The notes beneath the pieces are model-generated. The model did not search any database. It was not told the origin of the DNA and was given only the letters and a program-made list of their open reading frames with translations. DNA of 64,000 nt, taken from the NCBI RefSeq assembly GCF_009760405.1, contig NZ_WRPP01000004.1, positions 124,001 to 188,000 on the forward strand, given 5' to 3'. Origin of the DNA: Nocardia terrae (GTDB lineage Bacteria > Actinomycetota > Actinomycetes > Mycobacteriales > Mycobacteriaceae). A program made the position numbers and the translations under genes. Below are positions 24,911-33,276 of the stretch, piece after piece. Every line of letters starts with the position of its first letter. Position 1 is the stretch's first letter.

Positions 24911-26112
24911 GTCTCCAGGGCCGCGAGCGCGCGGCCCAGCTGTTCGATCTCGAATCTCGTTGTGTAGGGCGCGAGTCCGATGGTCACGGCGCCGCCTTCG
25001 TCATTGACGCCCAGGGCGTCGAGGAGGCGGCTGCCGCCGTGGGATCCGCTGAGCGTGCCGATGCGGGCGTCGGCCAGCTTGGCCGAGACCTTCTCCGCCT
25101 GCATGCCCGCGATGGTGAAGCTCACCGTCGGGATGCGGGTGGAGGCGCGGCCGATGACGGTCAGGTTGGGGATGGTGTCCAGCACCGCCATCAGATCCTC
25201 GAAGAGCTGATCGTGGTGGTCCTGCAGGGACGTGATCGACATCTCCAGGCGTTCGCGGCGGGTGCCCTCGGCGCGCTCGTCCAGCGAGGCCAGGTAGTCG
25301 ATGGAGGTGGTGAGCCCGGCCAGCAGCGCGTACTGGTGGCCGCCCACCTCGAGCCGTTCCGCGCCCTTGGCATAGGGATTCAGCGACATGGACGGAATCC
25401 GGTCCAGGAACGCGGGATCGCGGAAGACCAGCGCGCCGATCTGCGGACCGCCCCAGGCGGGGGCGCTCAGCGCGACCACATCGGCATTGAGCTCGTCGAT
25501 GTCGATGAGCGCGTAGGGCGCGGCGCCGAAGCAGTCGGCGACCAGCAGACCGCCGACCTCGTGCACCCGGTCCGCGGCCACCCGCACCGCGGGCGCGGAG
25601 CCCACGATCGGTGAGGCGGCGGTCAAGGCCACCAGGCGGGCGGTGGGTCCGATGAGCTCCTCGAACTGCCAGGCCGGCATCTCGCAGGTCTCGATCTCCA
25701 CTTCCGCCCAGCGCACGTGCGCGCCATAGCGATTCGCGATGCGCAGCCAGGGCGCGACATTGGCCTCGTCGTCCAGACGCGACAGCACGATCCCGGTGCC
25801 CAGACCCAGGCGGGAACTCAGCGATTCGGCCAGCCAGGCCAGCAGGACCGCACGGTCCGGTCCGAGCACCACACCCGCCGGATCGCCGCCGACCAGATCG
25901 GCGACGGCCTCGCGCGCGGCCTCCAGGATCGCGGCGCTGCGCTTGGCCGCGCCGTGCCGGTTGGTGTGCGAGAAGGCCGAGGTGCGGAAACCCGTTGAGA
26001 CGGCCCGGGATACCGAGTCCGGGACCAGCATGCCCGCTTGCGGGTCGAGGTGGATCCAGCCGTCGCCCAGGGACGGTATGAGGCCCCGCACCCGTGCGAC
26101 GTCGTAAGTCAT
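24907..26112 (-). CDS. Aminotransferase class V/cysteine desulfurase-like protein without the PLP lysine
   Basis: The 401-residue protein has the class V fold pattern: DGWIHLDPQAGMLVPDSVSR, FSHTNRHGAAKRS, VGGLLVADCFGAAPYALIDI with the PLP Asp (D193). At the position of the PLP lysine, where SxHK is usual, it reads LSAPAWGGPQIGALVF, with Ala219. It probably does not form the internal aldimine and may be non-catalytic. ATG 26112 is the start; the open frame continues antisense to 26799 without meaning. Its neighbours, the quinone oxidoreductase and bpa, recall the Rv3777-Rv3780 order of Mycobacterium tuberculosis. Confidence 0.8.
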   Translation of the reverse strand: MTYDVARVRGLIPSLGDGWIHLDPQAGMLVPDSVSRAVSTGFRTSAFSHTNRHGAAKRSAAILEAAREAVADLVGGDPAGVVLGPDRAVLLAWLAESLSSRLGLGTGIVLSRLDDEANVAPWLRIANRYGAHVRWAEVEIETCEMPAWQFEELIGPTARLVALTAASPIVGSAPAVRVAADRVHEVGGLLVADCFGAAPYALIDIDELNADVVALSAPAWGGPQIGALVFRDPAFLDRIPSMSLNPYAKGAERLEVGGHQYALLAGLTTSIDYLASLDERAEGTRRERLEMSITSLQDHHDQLFEDLMAVLDTIPNLTVIGRASTRIPTVSFTIAGMQAEKVSAKLADARIGTLSGSHGGSRLLDALGVNDEGGAVTIGLAPYTTRFEIEQLGRALAALET

Positions 26113-26338
26113 GCTCGCCACTCTAAAGGGAGAGGGCACAACTGGGTAACGGTAGGCATGGAAGCGGCCGAGAGGACCGGGACGACCTGCATCTACCGTA
26201 CAAACTGGACGGGACGTCTCGGTCCGGTCTACCGACGGCTTCGCTCCGGGCCCGGCAGTAGTTACACGTTGGCTCCCGAATGCTTGCGAAGTGGGGTGGC
26301 GCTGGGCAGGTTCGGCCCGCATTGGGCAGGATGGGGTT

Positions 26339-26935
26339 ATGACGCAATCGGATGGGGTTCCGGAATCCATCGTCGTGATCGGGCCCGAGGGAAAGCCGCT
26401 GTTCATCCCGGCGGCCGCGCAGATCGGCGGCGAGCCGGTGGAGCTCACCGGACAGTTTGTCGGCGAGGACAATTCGGAGGCTTCCGACGATTCCCGCGAG
26501 AAGGAATCGCTCGCGGACATGGTCGAACAGCCCGCGAAGGTCATGCGCATCGGCACCATGATCAAGCAGCTGCTCGAGGAAGTCCGGCACGCGCCGCTGG
26601 ACGACGCCTCCCGCACCCGGCTGCGCGAGATCCACCGCACCTCCATCCGCGAACTGGAAACCGGCCTGGCCCCGGAACTCCGCGAGGAGCTCGAGCGGCT
26701 GGCCCTGCCCTTCACCGACGACACCGTCCCCTCCGACGCGGAACTGCGCATCGCCCAGGCGCAATTGGTGGGCTGGCTCGAGGGCCTGTTCCACGGCATC
26801 CAGACCGCGCTCTTCGCCCAGCAGATGGCGGCCCGCGCCCAGCTGGAACAAATGCGTCAAGCCCTCCCGCCGGGCGTGAGCCACGGCGGCGACCCGCGTG
26901 GACAGCAGAGTTCCGGCGGCGGGCAGTACCTGTAG
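26339..26935 (+). CDS. bpa: Bacterial proteasome activator
   Basis: The 198-residue protein ends in GQYL, the C-terminal motif by which mycobacterial Bpa/PafE docks in the 20S proteasome and opens its gate without ATP. The middle is helical (VMRIGTMIKQLLEEVRHAPL, REIHRTSIRELETGLAPELR, RIAQAQLVGWLEGLFHGIQT), as in the dodecameric ring former. The N-terminal part (ESIVVIGPEGKPLFIPAAA) and a Gly/Ser-rich tail complete the family pattern. ATG 26339 is chosen; the frame is open from 26291. In M. tuberculosis the same gene also precedes the galactan exporter genes. Confidence 0.93.
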   Translation: MTQSDGVPESIVVIGPEGKPLFIPAAAQIGGEPVELTGQFVGEDNSEASDDSREKESLADMVEQPAKVMRIGTMIKQLLEEVRHAPLDDASRTRLREIHRTSIRELETGLAPELREELERLALPFTDDTVPSDAELRIAQAQLVGWLEGLFHGIQTALFAQQMAARAQLEQMRQALPPGVSHGGDPRGQQSSGGGQYL

Positions 26936-27028
26936 GACGGTGGCGCAGCACACTCCTGCCGCTGATTTGTCGGGGTCGGCGGCAGGTTCCCACCGCAACG
27001 TAATAGCAATTAGATAAGGTCGGGTGCT

Positions 27029-27922
27029 GTGCCTGCTGCTGCTCCCCCCGACTCCGCTACGGCGGAAGTGCGCGCGGACAATTCTTCCGTGCCGCTAGTG
27101 TCGGACTCCCAGACGTTCCGTCGCGCGTTCAAGGACTTCCGTGACGGGTTCGCGCAGCGTGAGCTGTGGCTATCGCTCGGCTGGCAGGACATCAAGCAGC
27201 GCTATCGCCGCTCGGTGCTGGGTCCGTTCTGGATCACCATCGCGACCGGCGTGCAGGCCGCGGCCATGGGATTCCTCTACGCCACCCTGTTCCATCAACC
27301 GCTGCACACCTATCTGCCCTATGTGACGGTCGGCCTGATCGTCTGGAATGTGATCAATGCCAGCATTCTCGAGGGCTCCGACGTCTTCATCGCCAACGAG
27401 GGCCTGATCAAACAGCTGCCGTCGGCGTTGAGCGTGCACGTCTATCGCCTGGTGTGGCGGCAGTTCCTGTTCTTCGCGCACAACCTGGTGATCTATCTGG
27501 TCATGCTGGTCGGCTTCGGCGTCTGGCGGGATCTGCACTGGACGGCGATTCTGGCGATCCCGGGCATTCTGCTGCTGTTCGCGAACGCCATGTGGGTGAG
27601 CATCGCCTTCGGCATCTTCAGCACTCGCTACCGCGATATCGCGCCGATTCTCGGCAGCATGACCCTGATGCTGTTCGTGCTGACCCCGGTCATGTGGAGC
27701 ACCAAGTCGCTGCACGATCAGGGCGGTTCGGTGAGCGAGCGCGCCAAGCTCGTCGAGCTGGTGCCGACCTACCATTACCTGGAAATCGTGCGCGCGCCCC
27801 TGCTGGGCGAGCCGCAGCCATTGCGGTCCTGGATCGTGGTGCTGGCCATCACGGTGGTCGGCTGGACCGTCGCGGTCATGGCCATGAAGCAGTTCCGTTC
27901 CCGTGTCCCCTACTGGGTGTGA
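27029..27922 (+). CDS. wzm: Galactan ABC exporter, permease subunit
   Basis: The 297-residue protein is an ABC-2 type permease with six membrane helices. It has the family motifs WLSLGWQDIKQRYRRSVLGP (about residues 47-66) and LLFANAMWVSIAFGIFSTRYRDI. In mycobacteria the Wzm/Wzt pair moves lipid-linked galactan from cytoplasm to the outer face of the membrane. GTG 27029 has AAGG about nine bases upstream. The ATPase gene starts eight bases after its stop, and glfT1 follows, a compact galactan operon. Confidence 0.9.
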   Translation: MPAAAPPDSATAEVRADNSSVPLVSDSQTFRRAFKDFRDGFAQRELWLSLGWQDIKQRYRRSVLGPFWITIATGVQAAAMGFLYATLFHQPLHTYLPYVTVGLIVWNVINASILEGSDVFIANEGLIKQLPSALSVHVYRLVWRQFLFFAHNLVIYLVMLVGFGVWRDLHWTAILAIPGILLLFANAMWVSIAFGIFSTRYRDIAPILGSMTLMLFVLTPVMWSTKSLHDQGGSVSERAKLVELVPTYHYLEIVRAPLLGEPQPLRSWIVVLAITVVGWTVAVMAMKQFRSRVPYWV

Positions 27923-27929
27923 AGGCTCG

Positions 27930-28751
27930 ATGACCGACCATGTGAGTATCGAAACCCAGAACGCGTGGGTGGAGTTCCCGATCTTCGACGCCAAGTCCCG
28001 TTCGCTGAAGAAGGCGTTCATGGGCAAGGCGGGCGGCGCCATCGGACGCAATCAGTCCGATGTCGTCGTGATCGAGGCGCTGCGCGATATCAACCTCTCG
28101 CTCAAGGAGGGCGACCGCGTCGGGCTGGTCGGCCACAATGGCGCGGGCAAATCGACGCTGCTGCGCCTGCTTTCGGGCATTTACGAACCGACCCGCGGCA
28201 GTGCGCGCATTCGCGGCCGCGTGGCGCCGGTCTTCGATCTCGGCGTCGGCATGGATCCGGAGATTTCCGGGTACGACAACATCATCATTCGCGGTTTGTT
28301 CCTGGGGCAGACGCGCAAGCAGATGCTGTCCAAAATCGATGAGATCGCCGAATTCACCGAGCTCGGCGAGTATTTGGAGATGCCGCTGCGCACCTACTCC
28401 ACGGGCATGCGGGTCCGTTTGGCGATGGGCGTGGTGACCTCCATCGATCCGGAGATCCTGCTGCTCGACGAGGGCATCGGCGCGGTGGACGCGGAATTCA
28501 TGAAGAAGGCGCGCATCCGCCTGCAGGAGCTGGTGTCCCGCTCCGGCATTCTCGTTTTCGCCTCGCACTCCAACGAATTCCTGGCGCAGCTGTGTGATTC
28601 CGCTCTCTGGATCGACCACGGCAACGTGCGGATGCACGGTGGAATCGAGGAAGTCGTGCGAGCCTACGAGGGCCCGGAGGCGGGTGATCACGTGGCGCAG
28701 GTGCTGCGGGATCTGGAACGTGAACGTGAACCGGAACGGAATCCCGCATGA
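27930..28751 (+). CDS. wzt: Galactan ABC exporter, ATP-binding subunit
   Basis: The 273-residue ATPase has Walker A GHNGAGKST (about residues 68-76), the signature region YSTGMRVRLAMG, Walker B ILLLDEGIGAVD and H-loop FASHSNEF. N-terminal residues VEFPIFDAKSRSLKKAFMG are typical of Wzt proteins for polysaccharide export. It powers Wzm in galactan export. ATG 27930 has GAAGG upstream. The stop overlaps glfT1 by four bases (ATGA), so translation is coupled. Confidence 0.92.
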   Translation: MTDHVSIETQNAWVEFPIFDAKSRSLKKAFMGKAGGAIGRNQSDVVVIEALRDINLSLKEGDRVGLVGHNGAGKSTLLRLLSGIYEPTRGSARIRGRVAPVFDLGVGMDPEISGYDNIIIRGLFLGQTRKQMLSKIDEIAEFTELGEYLEMPLRTYSTGMRVRLAMGVVTSIDPEILLLDEGIGAVDAEFMKKARIRLQELVSRSGILVFASHSNEFLAQLCDSALWIDHGNVRMHGGIEEVVRAYEGPEAGDHVAQVLRDLEREREPERNPA

Positions 28752-29674
28752 GTGAGCAGTCCGCCACCCCCGTCTATGGCGATGATGCGCGCATCGTCGC
28801 CATCGTGGTCACGCACAAACGCCGGGAGCTGCTGGCCGAGTCGCTGAAGGTGCTCGGCAGCCAGACCCGGCCGATCGACCATTTGATCGTGGTGGACAAC
28901 GGCAACGAGGCCGAGGTCGGCGAGCTGGTGAAGCAGCAGCCCATGGAGACCACCTACCTGGGCTCGGAGCACAACCTCGGCGGCGCGGGCGGTTTCGCGC
29001 TCGGCATGCTGCACGCGCTCACCATGGGCGCGGACTGGGTGTGGCTGGCCGACGACGACGGGCGGCCCGAGGGGCCGGATGTGCTTGCCACGCTGTTCGA
29101 TTGCGCCAAGCGGCATCAGCTGGTCGAGGTGTCGCCGGTGGTCGCCGATATCGATGATCCGGACCGGCTGGCCTTCCCGCTGCGGCGGGGCGTGGTGTGG
29201 CGGCGGCTGCGCTCGGAGCTCGGGGACGAGGACTTCCTCCCGGGGATCGCGTCGCTGTTCAACGGCGCGCTGGTCTCCGCGGAGGCCGTGGACAAGATCG
29301 GCGTGCCGGATCTGCGGCTGTTCGTGCGCGGCGACGAGGTGGAGGTGCACCGGCGGCTCGTGCGCTCGGGCCTGCCCTTCGGCACCTGTCTGCAGACCGC
29401 CTACCTGCACCCCAACGGCTCGGCCGAGTTCAAGCCGATCCTGGGCGGGCGCATGCACACCCAGTACCCGGACGATCCGGTCAAGCGGCACTTCACCTAT
29501 CGCAACCGCGGCTACCTGATGGCGCAGCCGGGCATGCGAAAGCTGTTGCCGCAGGAAGTCGCCCGATTCGGGTGGTTCTTCCTGGTGCAGCAGAAGGACC
29601 CGGCCGGGCTCATGGAGTGGCTACGCCTGCAGCGGATGGGACGCCGCGAGCAGTTCGACAAGCCCTCGTCGTAG
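28748..29674 (+). CDS. glfT1: Galactofuranosyltransferase GlfT1
   Basis: The 308-residue GT2 enzyme adds the first galactofuranose residues to the GlcNAc-rhamnose lipid primer of mycolic-acid bacteria. Visible: IVAIVVTHKRRELLAESL, EHNLGGAGGFALGM, and WLADDDGRPEGP with the metal-binding DDD (residues 102-104); FVRGDEVEVHRR follows as the catalytic region. It is transcribed with wzm and wzt, which links the initial step to export. A nested inverted-repeat element (29683-29842) follows directly after the stop. Confidence 0.92.
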   Translation: MSEQSATPVYGDDARIVAIVVTHKRRELLAESLKVLGSQTRPIDHLIVVDNGNEAEVGELVKQQPMETTYLGSEHNLGGAGGFALGMLHALTMGADWVWLADDDGRPEGPDVLATLFDCAKRHQLVEVSPVVADIDDPDRLAFPLRRGVVWRRLRSELGDEDFLPGIASLFNGALVSAEAVDKIGVPDLRLFVRGDEVEVHRRLVRSGLPFGTCLQTAYLHPNGSAEFKPILGGRMHTQYPDDPVKRHFTYRNRGYLMAQPGMRKLLPQEVARFGWFFLVQQKDPAGLMEWLRLQRMGRREQFDKPSS

Positions 29675-29682
29675 GGAGAGCC

Positions 29683-29842
29683 AACTCTCGGGACTCTCAG
29701 GGGTGCCCCCTGAAACCCCTGGAGGCCGGCCGAGAAAATACGTTGCGCGCACGGGGACAGCCTGACAAGGTTGTCCCCGTTCTTGTTGGACTGTGGACTC
29801 CTCTGGGGTTTCAGGGGCTAGCCCCTGAGAGTTTCGAGAGTT
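29683..29842. repeat. Nested inverted-repeat element after glfT1
   Basis: A 41-base arm at 29683-29723 is a near-perfect reverse complement of 29801-29842; only a few positions differ, and TCAGGGG and CCCCTGAAACCCC are shared. Each arm also holds its own short palindrome; TCAGGGGCTAGCCCCTGA in the right arm is perfect. The interior holds a further GGGGACA ... TGTCCCC pair (29753-29778). The element starts nine bases after the glfT1 stop. It could act as a terminator or be a mobile MITE-like repeat. Confidence 0.75.
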
Positions 29843-29990
29843 GAGTCCCTCGAGTGAGCGAGGGAGGTGGAGTACGTGACGGAGACAGTGCGGATTGTCG
29901 TGCCCGGGCGAGTTGTCGCCCCGCGCGTATCCATCTCGAATTCCCCTCGCTGAGTCCACTTCCGGGCTCGGCCCGTCGAAGGACTCACCA

Positions 29991-31097
29991 ATGTCTTCGG
30001 TCGATCTCGACCTGCTCGTCCCCTACGGCTGGAACTCCGCCTACGCCGCCGACTATCTGCCGCTGCTCGGCGATGATCTGATTCCGGCCCGCGTGATCCG
30101 CATGGATCGCAGCGAATGCGATATCGCCGCACCGCTTCCCACTCCCGACTACGAGAGCCGTCTCAGGGCCGCCGTCGTCCGTGCTCAGCTCCCGCGCTCG
30201 GACTCCGAGATCAGCGGGCTGTGCACCGGCGACTGGGTCGCCATCGATCGCGGGCGCACGGTGCGCGCGCTGCTGCCGCGCCGGACCGCCATCGTCCGCG
30301 CGGCCGTCTCCGGACAGCCCGATTCCCGCGCCAGATCCGCCCATCAGGTGCTGGCCGCGAATGTGGACACCGTGCTGGTGTGCACCGCCGGTGACGGAGA
30401 CGTCGATCTCGGGCGCATCGAGCGCCTGCTCGCGCTGGCCTGGGAATCCGGCGCGCAGCCGATCGTGGTGCTCACCAAAGCCGATCTGGCGCAGGACATT
30501 CCGATCGAGGACGTCCGCGCCGCCGCGCCGGGCGTCACCGTCCTGGCCGTCAGCGCCGCCGGCGGTGTCGGAATGGAGGTGCTGGCCGGGCTGCTGCACG
30601 GCACCGTCGCCCTGATCGGCGCTTCGGGCGCGGGCAAGTCCACCCTCGCCAATGCCCTGCTCGGCGCGGATGTCTTCGCCACCAGCGAGGTTCGCGAGGG
30701 CGACAAGCGCGGCCGCCACACCACCGTGCATCGGGAACTCCGCCCCTTGCCCGGCGGCGGCACCCTCATCGACACGCCGGGCCTGCGCTCGGTCGGACTC
30801 TGGGATGCCGCCGAGGGCCTCGGCCGCACCTTCGGCGAGATCGAATCCCTGTCCGCCCAGTGCCGTTTCAGCGATTGCGCGCACGAGAACGAACCGGGCT
30901 GCGCGGTGCTCGCGGCCATCGAGTCGGGCGCGCTGCCGCAGCGTCGGCTGGACAGCTTCCGAAAGCTCAGCCGCGAGAACGACTGGCTCGCCGCCCGCAG
31001 CGACGCCCGCGCCCGCGCCGAACGCGCCAAGGTGTGGAAGGGCATCGCCAAGGAGCAGCGCCGCATGTACAAGGAACGCGGCGGCAAGCGGCGCTGA
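29991..31097 (+). CDS. rsgA: Ribosome small-subunit-dependent GTPase A
   Basis: The 368-residue circularly permuted GTPase matures the 30S subunit. It starts with an OB-type domain, followed by the permuted G motifs TKAD (G4, about residue 162), GASGAGKST (G1, about 210) and DTPG (G3, about 262). A zinc finger (CRFSDCAHENEPGC, about residues 292-305) and a basic tail follow. The start ATG 29991 has GAAGGA upstream. It is unrelated in function to its cell wall neighbours and appears to be an insertion in that region. Confidence 0.92.
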   Translation: MSSVDLDLLVPYGWNSAYAADYLPLLGDDLIPARVIRMDRSECDIAAPLPTPDYESRLRAAVVRAQLPRSDSEISGLCTGDWVAIDRGRTVRALLPRRTAIVRAAVSGQPDSRARSAHQVLAANVDTVLVCTAGDGDVDLGRIERLLALAWESGAQPIVVLTKADLAQDIPIEDVRAAAPGVTVLAVSAAGGVGMEVLAGLLHGTVALIGASGAGKSTLANALLGADVFATSEVREGDKRGRHTTVHRELRPLPGGGTLIDTPGLRSVGLWDAAEGLGRTFGEIESLSAQCRFSDCAHENEPGCAVLAAIESGALPQRRLDSFRKLSRENDWLAARSDARARAERAKVWKGIAKEQRRMYKERGGKRR

Positions 31098-31289
31098 CCG
31101 TCGCGGGCAGTCCCGGTGCGCGGGTAGCGCCGGCCGTCGTGCCCGATAGGTTGGGCAGATGCTCGGAGCCCACGCACCACTCGATCACCGGCCCACCCGG
31201 GTCACGATCGTGCCTACCGCGTGGTGGTTGACGAACGGACCGCGCGGACTGCCCGTGGCGAGCCGGCCGGCCGACAAAACGGTGGCGGG

Positions 31290-32591
31290 GTGATCACCGC
31301 AGCGAATCCCCCGGCCGCGGATCGATCCGTGGCCGGGTGGATCCGTGCCAGGCTGCGCTCGCTCCCCGGTGCCATCGGGTATCTGCTGGTCGGTGGTTTC
31401 ACCGCGTTCGGGGCGCTGTTCGCCGTTTTCGCGCTGTCGGTCGTGGCGGCGGCGAGTCTGGTCGGGGTGGGCATTCCGGCGATTCCCGAAGTCATCCGGC
31501 TGATCCGGCCGCTGGTCGAGTTCGAGCGACGGCGGGCGGGCAAGCGGCTCGGCGCGCCGATCGTGGTGGTCTACGAACCGCTGAGCGGCAGCCTCGGCGC
31601 GAAGCTGGCGACCGTGTTCCGGGATCCGGCCAATCGGCGGGATGTCGCCTGGCTGATCCTGCACCTCGTGCCCGGTGTCCTGTTGGCGGGGCTGGCGGCG
31701 GCGCTGCCGGTGGGCACGCTGCAGCAGGCCGCGATTCCGGTGTACTGGCGGCTGCTACCCGGACCGGTGGAGACCTTCGGGATCACCGTGACCTCATGGC
31801 CGCTCGCCCTCGGGGCGGCCCTGGCCGCGATTCCCCTGGGGTGGATCGTTTTCCAGGCGCCCGTGGCGGCACGGGGACAGGCGCTGGCGGCACGGGCGCT
31901 GCTCGGCCCCGCCCCCGGCGCACGGCTGGCGGTGCGGGTAGCCGAACTGACGGCCACGCGGGCGGCCGCCCTCGACGCGCACGGGGCGGAGCTGCGACGC
32001 ATCGAACGGGATCTGCACGATGGGGCGCAGGCGCGGATCGCCGCGGTCATCATGCAGCTCGGGCTGGCCGATCAACTGCGGGAACGGGATCCGGACGCGG
32101 CCGCGGACCTGGTGCGCAAGGCCCAGGACACGGCGACCTCGGCACTGAGCGAACTGCGTGACGTGGTGCGGGGCATCTATCCGCCGGTGCTCACCGATCG
32201 CGGCCTGGTGAGCGCGATTTCGGCGCTGGCCGCCCGCTCCCCGATTCCGGTCGAACTCGATCTGGCCACCGAGGGGGAGAACGCACCGCGTTCCGAACCG
32301 GGGCGGTGGCCCGCGGCGATGGAGGCGGCCGCCTATTTCGTGATCGCCGAGGCGATCACCAATGCGACGAAACACTCCGGTGCTCGGCTCCTTCGGATCG
32401 CGCTCGGCGGGAGTGCCGAAGAACTGATCGTCGAGGTGTGGGACGACGGCGCCGGAGCCGCGTCCGAGACCGAGGGCGGCGGGCTGGCCGGGATCCGCCG
32501 CCGGGCCGAGGCGCTCGACGGGCGGATGCTGCTGAGCAGCCCGCCGGGCGGGCCTACCGTGGTGCGCGTGGAGTTGCCGTGTGGATCGTGA
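31290..32591 (+). CDS. Sensor histidine kinase, HisKA_3 type
   Basis: The protein (433 residues from GTG 31290) has four membrane helices in a putative sensor domain, a conserved dimerisation helix with the phosphorylated His in RIERDLHDGAQARIA, and a HATPase (YFVIAEAITNATKHSGAR, VEVWDDGAGAAS, GGGLAGIRRRAEALDGRM). It pairs with the response regulator that starts 28 bases downstream. The signal is not visible. The start is uncertain: GTG 31221 adds 23 residues. No obvious Shine-Dalgarno decides. Confidence 0.88.
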   Translation: MITAANPPAADRSVAGWIRARLRSLPGAIGYLLVGGFTAFGALFAVFALSVVAAASLVGVGIPAIPEVIRLIRPLVEFERRRAGKRLGAPIVVVYEPLSGSLGAKLATVFRDPANRRDVAWLILHLVPGVLLAGLAAALPVGTLQQAAIPVYWRLLPGPVETFGITVTSWPLALGAALAAIPLGWIVFQAPVAARGQALAARALLGPAPGARLAVRVAELTATRAAALDAHGAELRRIERDLHDGAQARIAAVIMQLGLADQLRERDPDAAADLVRKAQDTATSALSELRDVVRGIYPPVLTDRGLVSAISALAARSPIPVELDLATEGENAPRSEPGRWPAAMEAAAYFVIAEAITNATKHSGARLLRIALGGSAEELIVEVWDDGAGAASETEGGGLAGIRRRAEALDGRMLLSSPPGGPTVVRVELPCGS

Positions 32592-32619
32592 GCGAAAGGG
32601 CGGACGAGGTGGTGGCGTC

Positions 32620-33267
32620 ATGCGCGTCGTGATCGCGGAGGACGACGCGCTGCTGCGGGAGGGGCTGGCGCTGTTGCTGAAGACCGCGGGCATCGAGGTG
32701 GTCGCGGCGGTCGACAATGCCGATGATTTCCTGCGGGTGGTCACCGAGGACCGGCCCGACGCGGTCGTCGTGGATGTGCGGATGCCGCCCACCTTCACCG
32801 ACGACGGCCTGCGGGCGGCCGTGCGCGCCAGGGAGATTCACCCCGGGCTGCCCGTGCTGGTGCTGTCGGCGTGGGTGGAGGACAGCTATGCCGCCGAACT
32901 GCTCGGGGACGGGGCGGGCGGCATCGGATATCTGCTCAAGGAGCGCGTCGGGAAGGTGGATCGATTCCTGGACTCGCTGCGGCGGGTGGCGTCGGGCGGG
33001 ACCGCCATGGATCCGGAGGTGATCTCGCAGCTGCTGGTGCGGCGCAAGACCGGCGATCCGCTGGCGGCATTGACCCCGCGTGAACGCGAGGTGCTGGCGT
33101 TGATGGCCGAGGGGCTCGACAACGGCACCATTGCCGAGCGCCTCGTGGTCTCCGAAGGCGCTGTGCTCAAACACATTCGGAGCATCTTCGCCAAACTGGG
33201 GTTGTTCGCCGACGAGGTGGGACACCGCCGGGTGCTGGCCGTACTCGCCTACCTCAATGCCGGATGA
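32620..33267 (+). CDS. LuxR-family (NarL-type) response regulator
   Basis: The 215-residue regulator begins MRVVIAEDDALLREGLALLL with the acidic pocket and has the phospho-Asp in VVVDVRMPPTF (D52 region). The C-terminal LuxR helix-turn-helix is LTPREREVLALMAEGLDNGT, then IAERLVVSEGAVLKHI. ATG 32620 has GAGGTGG upstream. It is the partner of the histidine kinase upstream. The next gene is convergent, so the two form a short operon. Targets are unknown. Confidence 0.92.
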   Translation: MRVVIAEDDALLREGLALLLKTAGIEVVAAVDNADDFLRVVTEDRPDAVVVDVRMPPTFTDDGLRAAVRAREIHPGLPVLVLSAWVEDSYAAELLGDGAGGIGYLLKERVGKVDRFLDSLRRVASGGTAMDPEVISQLLVRRKTGDPLAALTPREREVLALMAEGLDNGTIAERLVVSEGAVLKHIRSIFAKLGLFADEVGHRRVLAVLAYLNAG

Positions 33268-33276
33268 TCGCGATGA

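Noticed and set aside
24907..26799. 630-codon minus-strand open frame
   Set aside because: The N-terminal 229 codons run antisense to bpa and the intergenic region; the aminotransferase-like domain begins at 26112.
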